From NCBI GenBank assembly GCA_017303675.1, contig JAFLBX010000002.1:496001-560000 (forward strand): a stretch of DNA of 64,000 nt, read 5' to 3'. Shown one piece after another: positions 18,571-27,738 of the stretch. A program made the position numbers and the translations under genes. Source of the stretch: Ignavibacteria bacterium (GTDB taxonomy: Bacteria; Bacteroidota; Ignavibacteria; Tepidaquicellales; OLB5). The number at the start of each line of letters is the position of its first letter. The first letter of the stretch is position 1. The notes beneath the pieces were generated by a model. The model was not told the origin of the DNA. It saw only the letters and a program-made list of their open reading frames with translations, and did no database searches.

Positions 18571-18756
18571 AACAGAAAATCCATTGTTGCTGCAGTAAGT
18601 AAATTACAGCAGTATGAAAAAGAAATAAAAGCAGTTACTTCAAAAGACACCAATTTAGGCGAAATCTTATATAAAGCTGATTATACCCCCGAAAGGCTTT
18701 ATATATTGACAATCTCCATTATACTTAGGAATGATACTAGTAATTCAAAGTCCTGA
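18571..18756 (+). pseudogene. Possible remnant of a coding sequence
   Basis: In the 394-nt gap after the BNR gene, one frame reads about 61 codons of protein-like sequence (KLQQYEKEIKAV ... GEILYKADYTPERLY) with no usable start codon before an in-frame stop just upstream. Composition looks coding rather than intergenic. It could be a decayed gene or chance; no family was recognised. Confidence 0.3.
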
Positions 18757-18814
18757 AAAAACCAATTATTAACTGAATTGCCCGCAAAAAGAGAACGACT
18801 TTTCAGAAATAATG

Positions 18815-18843
18815 AAAAACCACTAATTTTAGAGGTTTTTTTT
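18815..18843. terminator. Bidirectional terminator between convergent genes
   Basis: Stem AAAAACC.CT / AG.GGTTTTT with one mismatch and a 6-nt loop, A run on the left and T run on the right. It lies between the rightward BNR gene and the leftward Ycf48-like gene. Confidence 0.6.
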
Positions 18844-18890
18844 AATATATACTACTGATAATTTAAAGTAAGCGGAGGAATTAATTTGTG

Positions 18891-20240
18891 CTACTTTAAA
18901 AGAATCATTTTTTTTGTGTCTAAAATAATTCCTTCAACTGTAAGACTATAAAAATATACTCCCGAAGCATATCCGTTACCACTAAAATCCACTTCATATA
19001 TTCCTGCGGATTGTTCCTGATTTACCAGTTTTGTTATTTCTTTACCCGTTATATCAAATACTACTAGTTTCACGTTTGACGTTTCACCTTTCACAGAATA
19101 CTTTATATTTGTAACCGGGTTGAATGGATTTGGATAATTCTGATATAGTTTATATTCTTTCGGTACTTCTGTGTTTATTTGATTTACAGGCAGCAAAAAT
19201 GTTGTATCGCCGCCGTTGGTTGTATGAATACCTCTGTTTGTTGTATATGCCCAGCCTATTCTTCTATTTATAAATTGCAAATGATAATACATGAAATTAT
19301 TTATAGAAGTATCGGGTAAATTAAACAGCCAGTTGTTTCCGCCATCTATGGTCCTATATAATATACCCCGTGAACCGGAACCTACAGCCATTACACCACC
19401 GACAGCCCACAAAGTATCCTTGTTTAGCGCTGAAAATTTATTTACTCCTGTTACAAATATGTTCCCTCCCGTTGGGAGAATTTGTGTTATCCAGTTATTT
19501 CCGCAATTTGTAGTTTTATAAACGCCTGTTCCATGTGAATACCAGCCTGTCAAGCTATCTGTAAAAGTCATATCCCTGATATACTGTCCGCTGATATTTA
19601 ATATCCAGTTCACACCTCCGTTCGTGGTTTTGTATATATTCGGCAATGCAGAGCTGTTAGACATAAACCCTATTCTTGCGTTGTACATGTATATCTTATT
19701 CGGATTCTGATTGCCTGAGGAAAATTGGTTCTGCCAGTTCACTCCGCCGTTTGAGGTGAAGAAAATTCCGCCATCTAGACTGCTTCTTTGAACCAGCCAC
19801 ATTGTATCTTCTCCAAATAATGACATATCATCATACCATATAGAACCTGGAGTATTTAATGGTTGCCAGTTTATTCCGGCATTCGTGGTTTTAATCAGTT
19901 CACCGCTTGAAGTATTGAAACCCCCGCACACAAATCCTGTATTTAAATTTAAGAATTTTATCCTTAAATGATTTCTATATGCCCTGTAAATAATATTCCA
20001 TGAATCACCTCCTGATGTTGTTTTAAGAATATAATTAGTATCATTTGGTGTTTGATCTCCTGTAATAGCATACCCATTTAAACTATCAACGAAAATAATA
20101 TCTGAAATTGGCATGTTATTTATATTCGGCATAAACTGCTGGTACCAAAAACCGTTTGGCATATTTAAAGGCACAGCAAAGCCAAGCAATAATATTGTTG
20201 TAAAAAATACGGTAAGCGTTATTTTAAGCAGCTTTTTCAA
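18891..20240 (-). CDS. Ycf48/BNR-like propeller T9SS secreted protein
   Basis: 449 residues with a hydrophobic signal segment (residues 5-25). Repeats of the type KTTSGGDSWN, KTTNAGINWQ, TSNGGVNWQ, KTTNGGVNWI, KTTNCGNNWI and RTIDGGNNWL mark a Ycf48-like seven-bladed propeller. The T9SS tail opens LYQNYPNPFNPVT and ends KKMILLK. The best in-frame start is TTG at 20240, just before the signal peptide. It is oriented toward the BNR gene across a terminator. Probably surface or secreted; no enzymatic function is indicated. Confidence 0.83.
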   Translation of the reverse strand: MKKLLKITLTVFFTTILLLGFAVPLNMPNGFWYQQFMPNINNMPISDIIFVDSLNGYAITGDQTPNDTNYILKTTSGGDSWNIIYRAYRNHLRIKFLNLNTGFVCGGFNTSSGELIKTTNAGINWQPLNTPGSIWYDDMSLFGEDTMWLVQRSSLDGGIFFTSNGGVNWQNQFSSGNQNPNKIYMYNARIGFMSNSSALPNIYKTTNGGVNWILNISGQYIRDMTFTDSLTGWYSHGTGVYKTTNCGNNWITQILPTGGNIFVTGVNKFSALNKDTLWAVGGVMAVGSGSRGILYRTIDGGNNWLFNLPDTSINNFMYYHLQFINRRIGWAYTTNRGIHTTNGGDTTFLLPVNQINTEVPKEYKLYQNYPNPFNPVTNIKYSVKGETSNVKLVVFDITGKEITKLVNQEQSAGIYEVDFSGNGYASGVYFYSLTVEGIILDTKKMILLK

Positions 20241-20297
20241 ATGGCGTGGAATTTGATTATTGTAAATTAAGATAAATTGTTTGTATCTACAAACAAA

Positions 20298-20327
20298 AAA
20301 GGCTGCCTTATTACTAAGACAGCCTTT
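20298..20327 (-). terminator. Terminator after ssb
   Basis: Stem AAAGGCTG.CT / AG.CAGCCTTT with a 7-nt loop. On the minus strand it is followed by a T run, about 25 nt past the ssb stop. Confidence 0.82.
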
Positions 20328-20351
20328 GATCTGTATCTATTTTATTTAAAA

Positions 20352-20783
20352 CTAAAACGGTAAATCATCATCTGTTGTTGCTGCAGGTTTACCTGCGGGT
20401 TTGGTTTGGCTGTAATTACCGCCGTTACCGCTTCCGCCTGAGTTATCGCCTTTTCCGTCAAGCATTATCATTTCATCTACAACGATCTCCGTCTTATAAT
20501 GCTTTTTCTTGTTCTCGTCTTCCCAGTTGGATGTTTCAAGCCTGCCTTCAACATAAACCTTACTTCCTTTTTTAAGATAGTTGCTTATTGTTTCAGCAAG
20601 TCCGCGCCATGCTTTGCAGTTATGCCATTCGGTTTTTTCCTGCCAGTTGCCTTCCTGGTCTTTCCATTTAAGTCCGGTTGCCACTGAAAAACTTACTACC
20701 GCTATACCGCTCTGGGTATATTTCAGTTCGGGATCCTGTCCCAATCTGCCGATAAGCATTGCTTTGTTTAGATCTTTTGCCAT
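20352..20783 (-). CDS. ssb: Single-stranded DNA-binding protein
   Basis: 143 residues. An OB-fold domain (about 1-105) opens LNKAMLIGRLGQDPELKYTQSGIAVVSFSVAT and contains the WHNCKAWRGLAETISNYLKKGSKVYVEGRL block. A glycine-rich linker (GGSGNGGN) follows, then the acidic tip DDDLPF that binds partner proteins of replication and repair. It forms tetramers coating ssDNA. Genes on both sides are unrelated in function, and a terminator follows directly. Confidence 0.95.
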   Translation of the reverse strand: MAKDLNKAMLIGRLGQDPELKYTQSGIAVVSFSVATGLKWKDQEGNWQEKTEWHNCKAWRGLAETISNYLKKGSKVYVEGRLETSNWEDENKKKHYKTEIVVDEMIMLDGKGDNSGGSGNGGNYSQTKPAGKPAATTDDDLPF

Positions 20784-20884
20784 GATGTTTTCCTTTCTTA
20801 AGAAAACAGCCTATGATATCACCCGTTTTAATTCCCGTATCCGGGAAAGTGTTACCAGCTATTAGTTATTTTTTTTAATTTTAG

Positions 20885-21796
20885 TTAATTCTGAATTGAG
20901 TATTTATGAACCGAATCTTTTGATAACAACAAAACGGTGTTCTTATCAATTACAGCGATATCGGTTAAACTCTTAATTGCAGGGAATCTGTAGAATTTTG
21001 AGAACTGTCCCTTCTTTAAGTCATAAACTATCAGCTCATTGGCATGCAATATAAATAAATTATCATTAAAATATGCAATACTTTTTATTGGACTATTTCC
21101 CCGCTTGGTAATTTTTTTTACGAATACACCGAAATTATTAAAATTTATTAGGTCACCTGTTTTTTTATCAAGTATCCACATATCAAGCTGGTTCCCTTTT
21201 ACTATCTTTACCGGTTCTTCAAGGCGCTCCGCGCCAAGGCTGTTGGAGCCGAACACTATGCTTATTTCGCTGTAATCGTTTATTCTTGCAGCCTTATAAT
21301 TTGTGGCGTCGCACAGCACGTATACTTCGCCTGTGCTTAGTGTCATCACGCCGTTTGGGTTGTATATTTTTTTTGATGATTCAGCCGTAAGGTTATATGA
21401 GTTGAAATCAAATGATAAAATGTAATTCAGGTTTATATCAAGCCTTTTGATGCGGTTGTTCTGGTAATCTGCCACAAGCACATCAAGCCCGTTTGATGCA
21501 TCGATGGAATATGGCTGGTTAAGCTCATTAGGCCCTAATCCTGAGCCGCCAAATGATGCAAGCTCAACACCGGTGGTTGAAAGCTTGTAAATTTTGTTAT
21601 CTTCAAGGTCTGATACAAAAATAAACTCTTCCCTGGCAGTTGAAATTGATACTGCGTTTTTGAATTTGCCGAGTGTGCCTTTAAAGATCAGCGAATCAAC
21701 GGATTTAACGCTGTCCGTTTGGGAATAAATTCCCGGCAGGGTTACAAAGAAACTAAGTATTACAGCATACTTCAGCAATGTTCGTTTTAATTTCAA
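20885..21796 (-). CDS. NHL-repeat six-bladed propeller protein with signal peptide
   Basis: 303 residues: signal peptide to about IYSQ, then NHL-type repeats (EFIFVSDLEDNKIYKLSTTG, LDVLVADYQNNRIKRLDINL, GEVYVLCDATNYKAARIND). NHL propellers mediate protein or ligand contacts in the periplasm or at the surface; no T9SS tail is present. The start is TTG, overlapping the stop of the VWA gene by 4 nt (TTGA), so the two are probably translationally coupled. Whether they work together is unknown. Confidence 0.75.
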   Translation of the reverse strand: MKLKRTLLKYAVILSFFVTLPGIYSQTDSVKSVDSLIFKGTLGKFKNAVSISTAREEFIFVSDLEDNKIYKLSTTGVELASFGGSGLGPNELNQPYSIDASNGLDVLVADYQNNRIKRLDINLNYILSFDFNSYNLTAESSKKIYNPNGVMTLSTGEVYVLCDATNYKAARINDYSEISIVFGSNSLGAERLEEPVKIVKGNQLDMWILDKKTGDLINFNNFGVFVKKITKRGNSPIKSIAYFNDNLFILHANELIVYDLKKGQFSKFYRFPAIKSLTDIAVIDKNTVLLLSKDSVHKYSIQN

Positions 21797-22896
21797 TCTT
21801 CAAATCTTCTTTTATTTTTCAGGTAGTCAACAAAAACCTGCTCGCCAAGCTCGTTAAGCGATGAATAATACGCCTTGCCGCCGTTTGCGGCTGTGAATTC
21901 CTTAATGAACTCGATCAAATATTCATCCTGCGCTATCATAAATGTTGTGATTTTTATTTTCTCACGCCGGCAGGCTATGGCTTCATCAAGTGTCTTGTTG
22001 ATTATTTTGGGATCCAGCCCCCAGGAATTTTTATAAATGCGCCGTGAATTGGTACCGGGTTCATAAATTGCAGAAGGCTTGCCGTCGGTTATCATAATAA
22101 TTTGTTTGTTCGCGTTCTTTTTTCTGCGTAAAATGCTGCGCGCAAGCTCAAGTCCCGCTTTTGTGTTGGTGTGGTATGGACCCACGCTCACAAAAGGCAA
22201 TTCACTGACAGAAACTTCGCGGGCTTCATCGCCAAAGAGCACAATGTTAAGTGAATCCTTGCGGTATTTTGAAAGTATCAGCTCAGAAAGCCCAAGGGCA
22301 ACCTGCTTGGCAGGAGTAATCCTGTCCTCTCCGTACAATATCATGCTGTGGCTTATATCAACAAGCAGCACAGTCGCTGCCGAGGTCTGCATTTCTGTTT
22401 CATAAATTTCGATATCATCTTCATTCAGACTGAAACTGTCTATTCCTTCGCGCTTAAAAGCATTGCTGAGGGTCTGTGTGGTATCTATATTCTGCGGCTG
22501 ATCGCCGAACTGGTATTTTTTTGTGGTGTTATTGCGCTCAATCCCCTTGCCGCTCATAGGTGACTCATGAAATCCTTCCGGGGATTTTTTCATATTCCCG
22601 AATATCTCTTTGAATGAATCCTGGCGAATTTTCATTTCGCCTTTGGGGGTTAAGGTGAACATACCGTCAGTATCATCAATAAGTCCTTTTTCTTTGAGCT
22701 TATTTATGAAATCACTTAGCGACATGTTCTCATCAAAGAAGTTATAACGCTCATCAAGCTGGCTAAGCCAGTCAAGAGCTTCGTTCACATCACCTGAAGT
22801 CTGCAAAAGGATATAGCTGAACAAATTAAGAAGCTTTTCAAGCCTTTGTTCATCAGTAAGGGAGCTTTCGTTCCATTTGGAATAAACTAATTTCAT
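21793..22896 (-). CDS. VWA-domain protein
   Basis: 367 residues, no signal peptide. The N-terminal half (1-165) is helical and unassigned. The C-terminal half is a von Willebrand A domain with a complete MIDAS metal site: DISHS (D180, S182, S184), T243/T245 in YHTNTKAG, and ITDGKPS (D271). Such cytosolic VWA proteins often partner with MoxR-type AAA ATPases, but none is encoded nearby. It is followed with a 4-nt overlap by an NHL propeller gene. Confidence 0.82.
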   Translation of the reverse strand: MKLVYSKWNESSLTDEQRLEKLLNLFSYILLQTSGDVNEALDWLSQLDERYNFFDENMSLSDFINKLKEKGLIDDTDGMFTLTPKGEMKIRQDSFKEIFGNMKKSPEGFHESPMSGKGIERNNTTKKYQFGDQPQNIDTTQTLSNAFKREGIDSFSLNEDDIEIYETEMQTSAATVLLVDISHSMILYGEDRITPAKQVALGLSELILSKYRKDSLNIVLFGDEAREVSVSELPFVSVGPYHTNTKAGLELARSILRRKKNANKQIIMITDGKPSAIYEPGTNSRRIYKNSWGLDPKIINKTLDEAIACRREKIKITTFMIAQDEYLIEFIKEFTAANGGKAYYSSLNELGEQVFVDYLKNKRRFED

Positions 22897-22962
22897 TCTC
22901 TCTTTTTAATTCACAACTTATTCAAAGAGAAATATTATATTTTAACCGGGGGAATTACCTTA

Positions 22963-24396
22963 TCAGAAAATGTTCCTGATGTACCTAAGAACCAGCTCGG
23001 GATAAACACCGAAAGCAAAGAGTCCGATAACCGAAATAACTGCCGCGGTGTATGAAAAATCCTGCCTGTGCTCGGTAACTGATTCACCAACCGGTTCATA
23101 GAACCACATATATAATATCACTTTGATGTAATAGTAAACACCTACAAGGCTCAATAAAATCCCGATAATTGCCACCCAGATATAATTAAGCTGAATAGCT
23201 GAAAGGAAGATGTAATACTTGCCCCAGAATCCCGCAAAAGGCGGAATGCCGGCAAGCGAGAATAGAAATATTGTCATAAGCAATGAAAGCATGGGATTTG
23301 TTTTACCAAGGCCCTTGTAGCTTTCAAGCAGATTGCGTGAGCCGTTATCAGGTGTTTTTTCTTCAACCATTGAAATTATTATAAAAGCACCTGACTGCAT
23401 CAGTATATATGAAACCAAATAGAATAAAATTGCATGAATTGAAAATGCGTTAATTGTAAGGAAGCCAACCATTATATAACCTGCATGAGCAATACTCGAG
23501 TATGCAAGCAGTCGTTTAATATTCGTCTGTACAAGAGCAACTACGTTGCCGTATAACATGGTTAATATTGCAACCATTGCAACTACCATGGGAATATTGT
23601 TCAGCCCGAATATTGAAAAGAAAGATATCATTGCGCCGAATGCGGCGGTTTTACCTACACTGGACATCATACCTGTAACAATTGTTGGAGCGCCCTGGTA
23701 AACATCGGGTATCCACATCTGCAGCGGGAAAGCTCCGGTCTTAAATATAAATGCAATAAAAACGAGTGTTAAACCGAGTAAATAGAAAGTATCTTTTTCG
23801 GGATGTTTATCTGCAATTGCTGTGAAGTTTGTTGAGCCTGTATAACCGTAGATAAAAGCTATTCCAAGCAGCAGGAAGCCGGTCAAAAATGCGCCGAGCA
23901 GGAAATATTTTATAGCGCTTTCGTTTGATTCGATCTTTCTTCTCATAAACCCGGCCAGGATGTAGAATGAAATTGACATAAGCTCAAGTCCTACAAAAAC
24001 CACTATCAGGTCATTTGCCTGGCACATCAGCATCATTCCCAGCAGAGAAAAGAAAAGAAGCGAATAATATTCGCCGTGATTGATATTTTCTGATTCAAGA
24101 TATTTTTTAGATGAAAGAACGGTGATAAATATTCCCGCTATCATTGCTATATTAAGCACTGATGTAAGCGTGTTCACACGCAGGAACTTGTTATATATCA
24201 CAAAATTTTTCGTTAAGTCGCCAAATGAAAAAGCAACTGCCGCTGCAAGCGCTGCAATAGAAAAATAAAATATTATCGTTTCACTTTTGCCTTTAAATGA
24301 GCGCGGAAAAACAGTTTCCAGCAGCATTACCATTAACGCGCCGCCTGCGACAATTAATAACGGAATCGAATTCGCAAAATCTAAAAAATTTATCAA
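22963..24396 (-). CDS. nuoN: NADH-quinone oxidoreductase subunit N
   Basis: 477 residues, the usual NuoN length, with about 14 transmembrane helices. Key segments are VGLELMSISFYILAGF, IFKTGAFPLQMWIPDVYQGAPTIVTGMMSSVGKTAAFGAM and NIKRLLAYSSIAHAGYIMVGF, carrying the conserved membrane lysines and glutamate of the proton path. It starts with TTG after an AAAGGA ribosome binding site. It lies alone, more than 10 kb from nuoLK and about 20 kb from nuoM. Confidence 0.94.
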   Translation of the reverse strand: MINFLDFANSIPLLIVAGGALMVMLLETVFPRSFKGKSETIIFYFSIAALAAAVAFSFGDLTKNFVIYNKFLRVNTLTSVLNIAMIAGIFITVLSSKKYLESENINHGEYYSLLFFSLLGMMLMCQANDLIVVFVGLELMSISFYILAGFMRRKIESNESAIKYFLLGAFLTGFLLLGIAFIYGYTGSTNFTAIADKHPEKDTFYLLGLTLVFIAFIFKTGAFPLQMWIPDVYQGAPTIVTGMMSSVGKTAAFGAMISFFSIFGLNNIPMVVAMVAILTMLYGNVVALVQTNIKRLLAYSSIAHAGYIMVGFLTINAFSIHAILFYLVSYILMQSGAFIIISMVEEKTPDNGSRNLLESYKGLGKTNPMLSLLMTIFLFSLAGIPPFAGFWGKYYIFLSAIQLNYIWVAIIGILLSLVGVYYYIKVILYMWFYEPVGESVTEHRQDFSYTAAVISVIGLFAFGVYPELVLRYIRNIF

Positions 24397-24514
24397 CTTA
24401 ATGTTCCTTTAGGTTAATATACCTTTGGTTTTAATACTTCAGAGGTTTTAAAACTTTAGTTGTGTTAAATCCCCGGTTAATATATACAGTAAATTTGAAT
24501 ATTATAAATTAAAA

Positions 24515-25354
24515 CTATAAATACTTTTTAAGCCAGCTTAACATCAGGTCATTTATTTCGGGTTTTTCTTCTATCAGGAATTTGCCGTGTTTACCGGAAT
24601 CGTAAACTTTCATCTCAGAAGGTTTATCACAAAAATTTTCATAGATCCATTTTTGCCCTGATTCATGATCACCATCTTTGCTGGCGCATATCAACATCAC
24701 ATTTTTCATTTTAGGGAAGTTCGGCCTTCCCATCATCAGCTCATTGAATCCCGTGAAAGCTTCAAAAGTCTGCTTGCCGTTGGAAACGGCGATGGGGATT
24801 TTTACTCCGCAATTCAGCGCTGCATACAGAGCCAAATTACCTCCCACTGATGTACCAATGGCGGCGATCCTGGTTGAATCGATCCCCTTTCGGGATTTAG
24901 CCCAATCAATAACAGCCTTAATATCCAGGGGTGCCTGTTCCGGATCGCTTAAAATACTTTCAAGCTCACCGTTTTGTTTATCTGACCTACCATGTCCCCT
25001 GATATCATAAGCCAGCACTTTGAATCCGCTGTTCAGCAATGAATCAATAAAGCTTTGCTGCCACTGTTTGCGGTCTTGAGTAAACTGGTGAACCAGAATA
25101 ACCAGAGGCTGTGATTCATCCTTTTTTGATTCCGAAAAAAATAAAGAACCTGATATTTCTTTTTTATCTGATGTTGTTACAGTAAAATCTTCAGTAGTAT
25201 TTACTGAATTTTTTGAGCTTATTTTCACATTATTACTTTGTATATTTTTATTTTTTATACTGTCCGGAACGGGAGTCCAGTCAACTTTATCCTTTGTACA
25301 GCTGAATGAGCTGAACAAAAAATATAAAACCAGAGATAATGTTATTATTCTCAT
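24515..25354 (-). CDS. Alpha/beta-hydrolase lipoprotein
   Basis: 279 residues. The N-terminal lipoprotein signal ends FSSFSC, with C19 as the predicted lipidation site. The alpha/beta-hydrolase domain has LVHQF (oxyanion region), YDIRGHGRSD, the nucleophile elbow GTSVGG (S169), an acid in ASKDGD (D227 or D229) and H256. Probably an envelope-anchored esterase or dienelactone-hydrolase-like enzyme; substrate unknown. No co-directional neighbour is close, and the 5' side is a repeat-filled gap. Confidence 0.78.
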   Translation of the reverse strand: MRIITLSLVLYFLFSSFSCTKDKVDWTPVPDSIKNKNIQSNNVKISSKNSVNTTEDFTVTTSDKKEISGSLFFSESKKDESQPLVILVHQFTQDRKQWQQSFIDSLLNSGFKVLAYDIRGHGRSDKQNGELESILSDPEQAPLDIKAVIDWAKSRKGIDSTRIAAIGTSVGGNLALYAALNCGVKIPIAVSNGKQTFEAFTGFNELMMGRPNFPKMKNVMLICASKDGDHESGQKWIYENFCDKPSEMKVYDSGKHGKFLIEEKPEINDLMLSWLKKYL

Positions 25355-25410
25355 TTTTATACTATAACCCTCAAAAATAGCAATATTTATTAACTATTTC
25401 AATTCTTTAT

Positions 25411-25429
25411 TCCTGAGCGAAGCGAAGGA
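25411..25429. repeat. Short dispersed palindromic repeat, class I copy 2
   Basis: TCCTGAGCGAAGCGAAGGA, the reverse-orientation version of the family seen at 14029, 33476 and 49038. Confidence 0.65.
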
Positions 25430-25592
25430 ACTCAACAGGTATATTGATTATATACTAACACATCGCCCCTATGGGGCTTTGTAATAATGGTATATGTCAA
25501 TCTCCTTCCGGGGTTAACAGAGTTGGTGTCATGGCTTCGTTTACTCCATTGGGGTAAAAGCAGGTATCTTTTTTCAAAATTACTAAAAGCCA

Positions 25593-25622
25593 TAACCACG
25601 AATTGCACTAATTACACGAAAT
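25593..25622. repeat. Dispersed CACGAATT repeat, copy 2
   Basis: Same 30-nt block as at 16665-16694 with about three substitutions (begins TAACCACGAATTGCACT, ends TTACACGAAAT). Confidence 0.6.
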
Positions 25623-25888
25623 ATAACTTATGTTGTCATACCCCTGCCTGCAGCATGCAGGCGCGAAAGCGGGTATCCAGGCAACAATCTCAGTAGAAAT
25701 AAATGGTTTTGGAAATGAGGGATTCTCTTCAATGCCGTTTACCAAAGTTAAAATTATTTAAAAAATTAAAAGCTTTTCACCACAGAGAAACAAAGTTACA
25801 GAGAAAAGAATATTCAATCAGAAGTCAGGCAAGTCTTGCCTTCAACAAATGCAATATGAAGAACTTTGAATAAATGACTGGTTAATAA

Positions 25889-26644
25889 TTACCAAATGAT
25901 ATTACCATCTCTCCTGATGTACTTTTCAACCCTTGTTAATGGGTCGTTTGAAGTATAATACCTGCACACACCGTTTTGCCATAGGCCGGGTGAATAAAAA
26001 TAACCTGATTCCAGGAAGCCTTTATCATCATATTTCAGTTCAGCTTTGATAATGACATCACCTTTTTCATTTATGAATGCATTATAGCAATTATCTGAGG
26101 GCAGGTCAGATTCTTTGAACTTAATAAAAACGGGTGCAAGCCCCTCACTGAACTCCCCTGCCATTTCGTAGATTGCAGGTAATACCACAACATCGGGTCC
26201 GAGCCTGTAGCCCCATTTCATATTTTCGTAAAACGGAATTAGAGTTTTCTTCGCGTCAAGATCAATTGGGGGAGTTATGAATTGTACGGGTATACCGGAT
26301 TCATTTATGAAATATATACTGTCATTTTCATTTATGATCTTAGCCTGTCCGTTATTGAAATCATAAACGTACTTTGCGTTTATTTGGAATTGAGTTGTTC
26401 CAGTTGTACTAATACAATTCCATAAATTTGAATTATTATCTGACTTCACGAATGCAAGCCCTTCGCTGTAATCTTTTGCAAAGGTAAATTGCGGCTGAAT
26501 GCTTAAGTAACCCTGATTATTTATATATCCGTATTTATAACCGGATTCTGTAAACGCTTTTACAGGGTATAATGTATCTGCAGATTGTGAAAAAGCAGAA
26601 GCTACAATAATAAACAAAAGAATGAAAAGGAATATTCTATTCAT
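25889..26644 (-). CDS. WG-repeat secreted protein (shorter paralog)
   Basis: 251 residues with a signal peptide ending ASAFSQ. WG/KWG-type repeats follow: YGYINNQGYLSIQPQFTFAKDYSEGLAFVK, a middle copy YRLGPDVVVLPAIYEMAGEFSEGLAPVF and a degenerate end. Such repeats are predicted to form beta-rich, possibly surface-exposed modules of unknown function. It overlaps the upstream paralog by 8 nt and shares its N-terminal block ADTLYPV and its C-terminal block (RVEKYIRRDGNIIW versus FERYVRSDGKFIW), so the pair arose by duplication. Confidence 0.78.
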   Translation of the reverse strand: MNRIFLFILLFIIVASAFSQSADTLYPVKAFTESGYKYGYINNQGYLSIQPQFTFAKDYSEGLAFVKSDNNSNLWNCISTTGTTQFQINAKYVYDFNNGQAKIINENDSIYFINESGIPVQFITPPIDLDAKKTLIPFYENMKWGYRLGPDVVVLPAIYEMAGEFSEGLAPVFIKFKESDLPSDNCYNAFINEKGDVIIKAELKYDDKGFLESGYFYSPGLWQNGVCRYYTSNDPLTRVEKYIRRDGNIIW

Positions 26645-27737
26645 CTAATAAATCCTTAACCCAAATAAATTTTCCATCACTTCTTACATATCTTTCAAAA
26701 ATTGTCAGCGTTACATAAGATGAATAATTACAAATTCCATTTTTGAATGGTTTTGGCCAAAATATTTCATTTCTTGTGAAGCGATCAGGGAAAAATTTAC
26801 TTTGATATTTAGTTGAATCCCGGATAATTACTTTTCCGGTCTTATTAATGAATGAGTTAAAACTTCCATTTATTGAATATTCAGTATGTACTGGTGCCAA
26901 TCCTTCAAAGAAACAACCCGCATTGCTGAACTTTGGTTCAATGACAAATTTCCATGTTGTATCAATGAAACCCCATTTCCCGCCTAAACTTACTGAAGCT
27001 AGTCCTTCATAAAAATCATTACCTCTTTCAAATACCGGATTAATTTTTATATTACCATTCAAATCTATATATCCAACTTTATTGTTAATTTTAACCGGTA
27101 TAAAATTGCTGACAATGTTTCGATTTTCGTTCACAGTAAATGCAAAATGAATGGAAGTATCTAAGTAAGAAACGTTAAAATTAGTATCGATAATACCTCT
27201 TTGATTATTTATTTGAATTTTTGCATAACCATTATTAAAATCAGATATGAAATTATATAAAGAATCTAATACAATTTCTCCTTTTTTATTTATTACTGAA
27301 ATATTTCTATTTTGAGAATTAAGTTTTACAACTGCAAATCCGTTATGAAAATTATTAGCATAATAAAATGTCTTATTAAAAACATTATTTCCATTTCTAT
27401 CGATAAAGAAATAATCATTCTTATAGCTTGTTACAGCAAATCCTTCTGAAAAACCCTCAATAAAATAATCAGCTTTTATTATGAATAAAATCTCATCGTT
27501 AGTATTAATACATGCCCATAGGTCAGATAATCTATCAATTTCCACAATTGCCAAGCCATTGTTAAAATCAGTTGCACGATAATATTTGGGTTGAATTACT
27601 ATTTCTCCATCACGATTAATATACCCATACATCAGCTTATCTTTAACATAAACATTTACCGGATACAAAGTATCTGCAGATTGCGCAAATACTGCCGCTG
27701 TAATAACAAAGGATAATATTACAACCAACCTCAGCAT
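26637..27737 (-). CDS. WG-repeat secreted protein (longer paralog)
   Basis: About 366 residues from the ATG at 27737. An upstream in-frame ATG at 27779 is less likely because it would overlap the beta-CASP gene by 41 nt and precede the signal peptide (MLRLVVILSFVITAAVFAQ). At least five WG-type repeats follow (MYGYINRDGEIVIQPKYY, YFFIDRNGNN, GYIDLNGNIKINPVFE, KWGFIDTTWKFVIEPKF and SFINKTGKVII). It starts 2 nt after the stop of the nuclease-like gene, forming a three-gene leftward unit with it and the shorter paralog. Function unknown. Confidence 0.78.
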   Translation of the reverse strand: MLRLVVILSFVITAAVFAQSADTLYPVNVYVKDKLMYGYINRDGEIVIQPKYYRATDFNNGLAIVEIDRLSDLWACINTNDEILFIIKADYFIEGFSEGFAVTSYKNDYFFIDRNGNNVFNKTFYYANNFHNGFAVVKLNSQNRNISVINKKGEIVLDSLYNFISDFNNGYAKIQINNQRGIIDTNFNVSYLDTSIHFAFTVNENRNIVSNFIPVKINNKVGYIDLNGNIKINPVFERGNDFYEGLASVSLGGKWGFIDTTWKFVIEPKFSNAGCFFEGLAPVHTEYSINGSFNSFINKTGKVIIRDSTKYQSKFFPDRFTRNEIFWPKPFKNGICNYSSYVTLTIFERYVRSDGKFIWVKDLLDE

Positions 27738-27738
27738 T

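Larger units (their letters stand above)
25355..25888. other. Gene-free, repeat-rich intergenic region
   Basis: About 530 nt without a convincing gene. It holds a class I palindrome (25411-25429), a GCCCC/GGGGC hairpin near 25465-25480, the second CACGAATT repeat (25593-25622), a CCTGC/GCAGG stem-loop near 25643-25665 and a CACAGAG-type stretch near 25780. It looks like an accumulation site for small repeats. Confidence 0.6.

Noticed and set aside
20375-20865. Several forward open frames across ssb
   Set aside because: Antisense shadows of a well-supported ssb gene.
25487-25696. Open frame of 69 codons
   Set aside because: Low-complexity, repeat-derived region with no ribosome binding site; overlaps the CACGAATT repeat.
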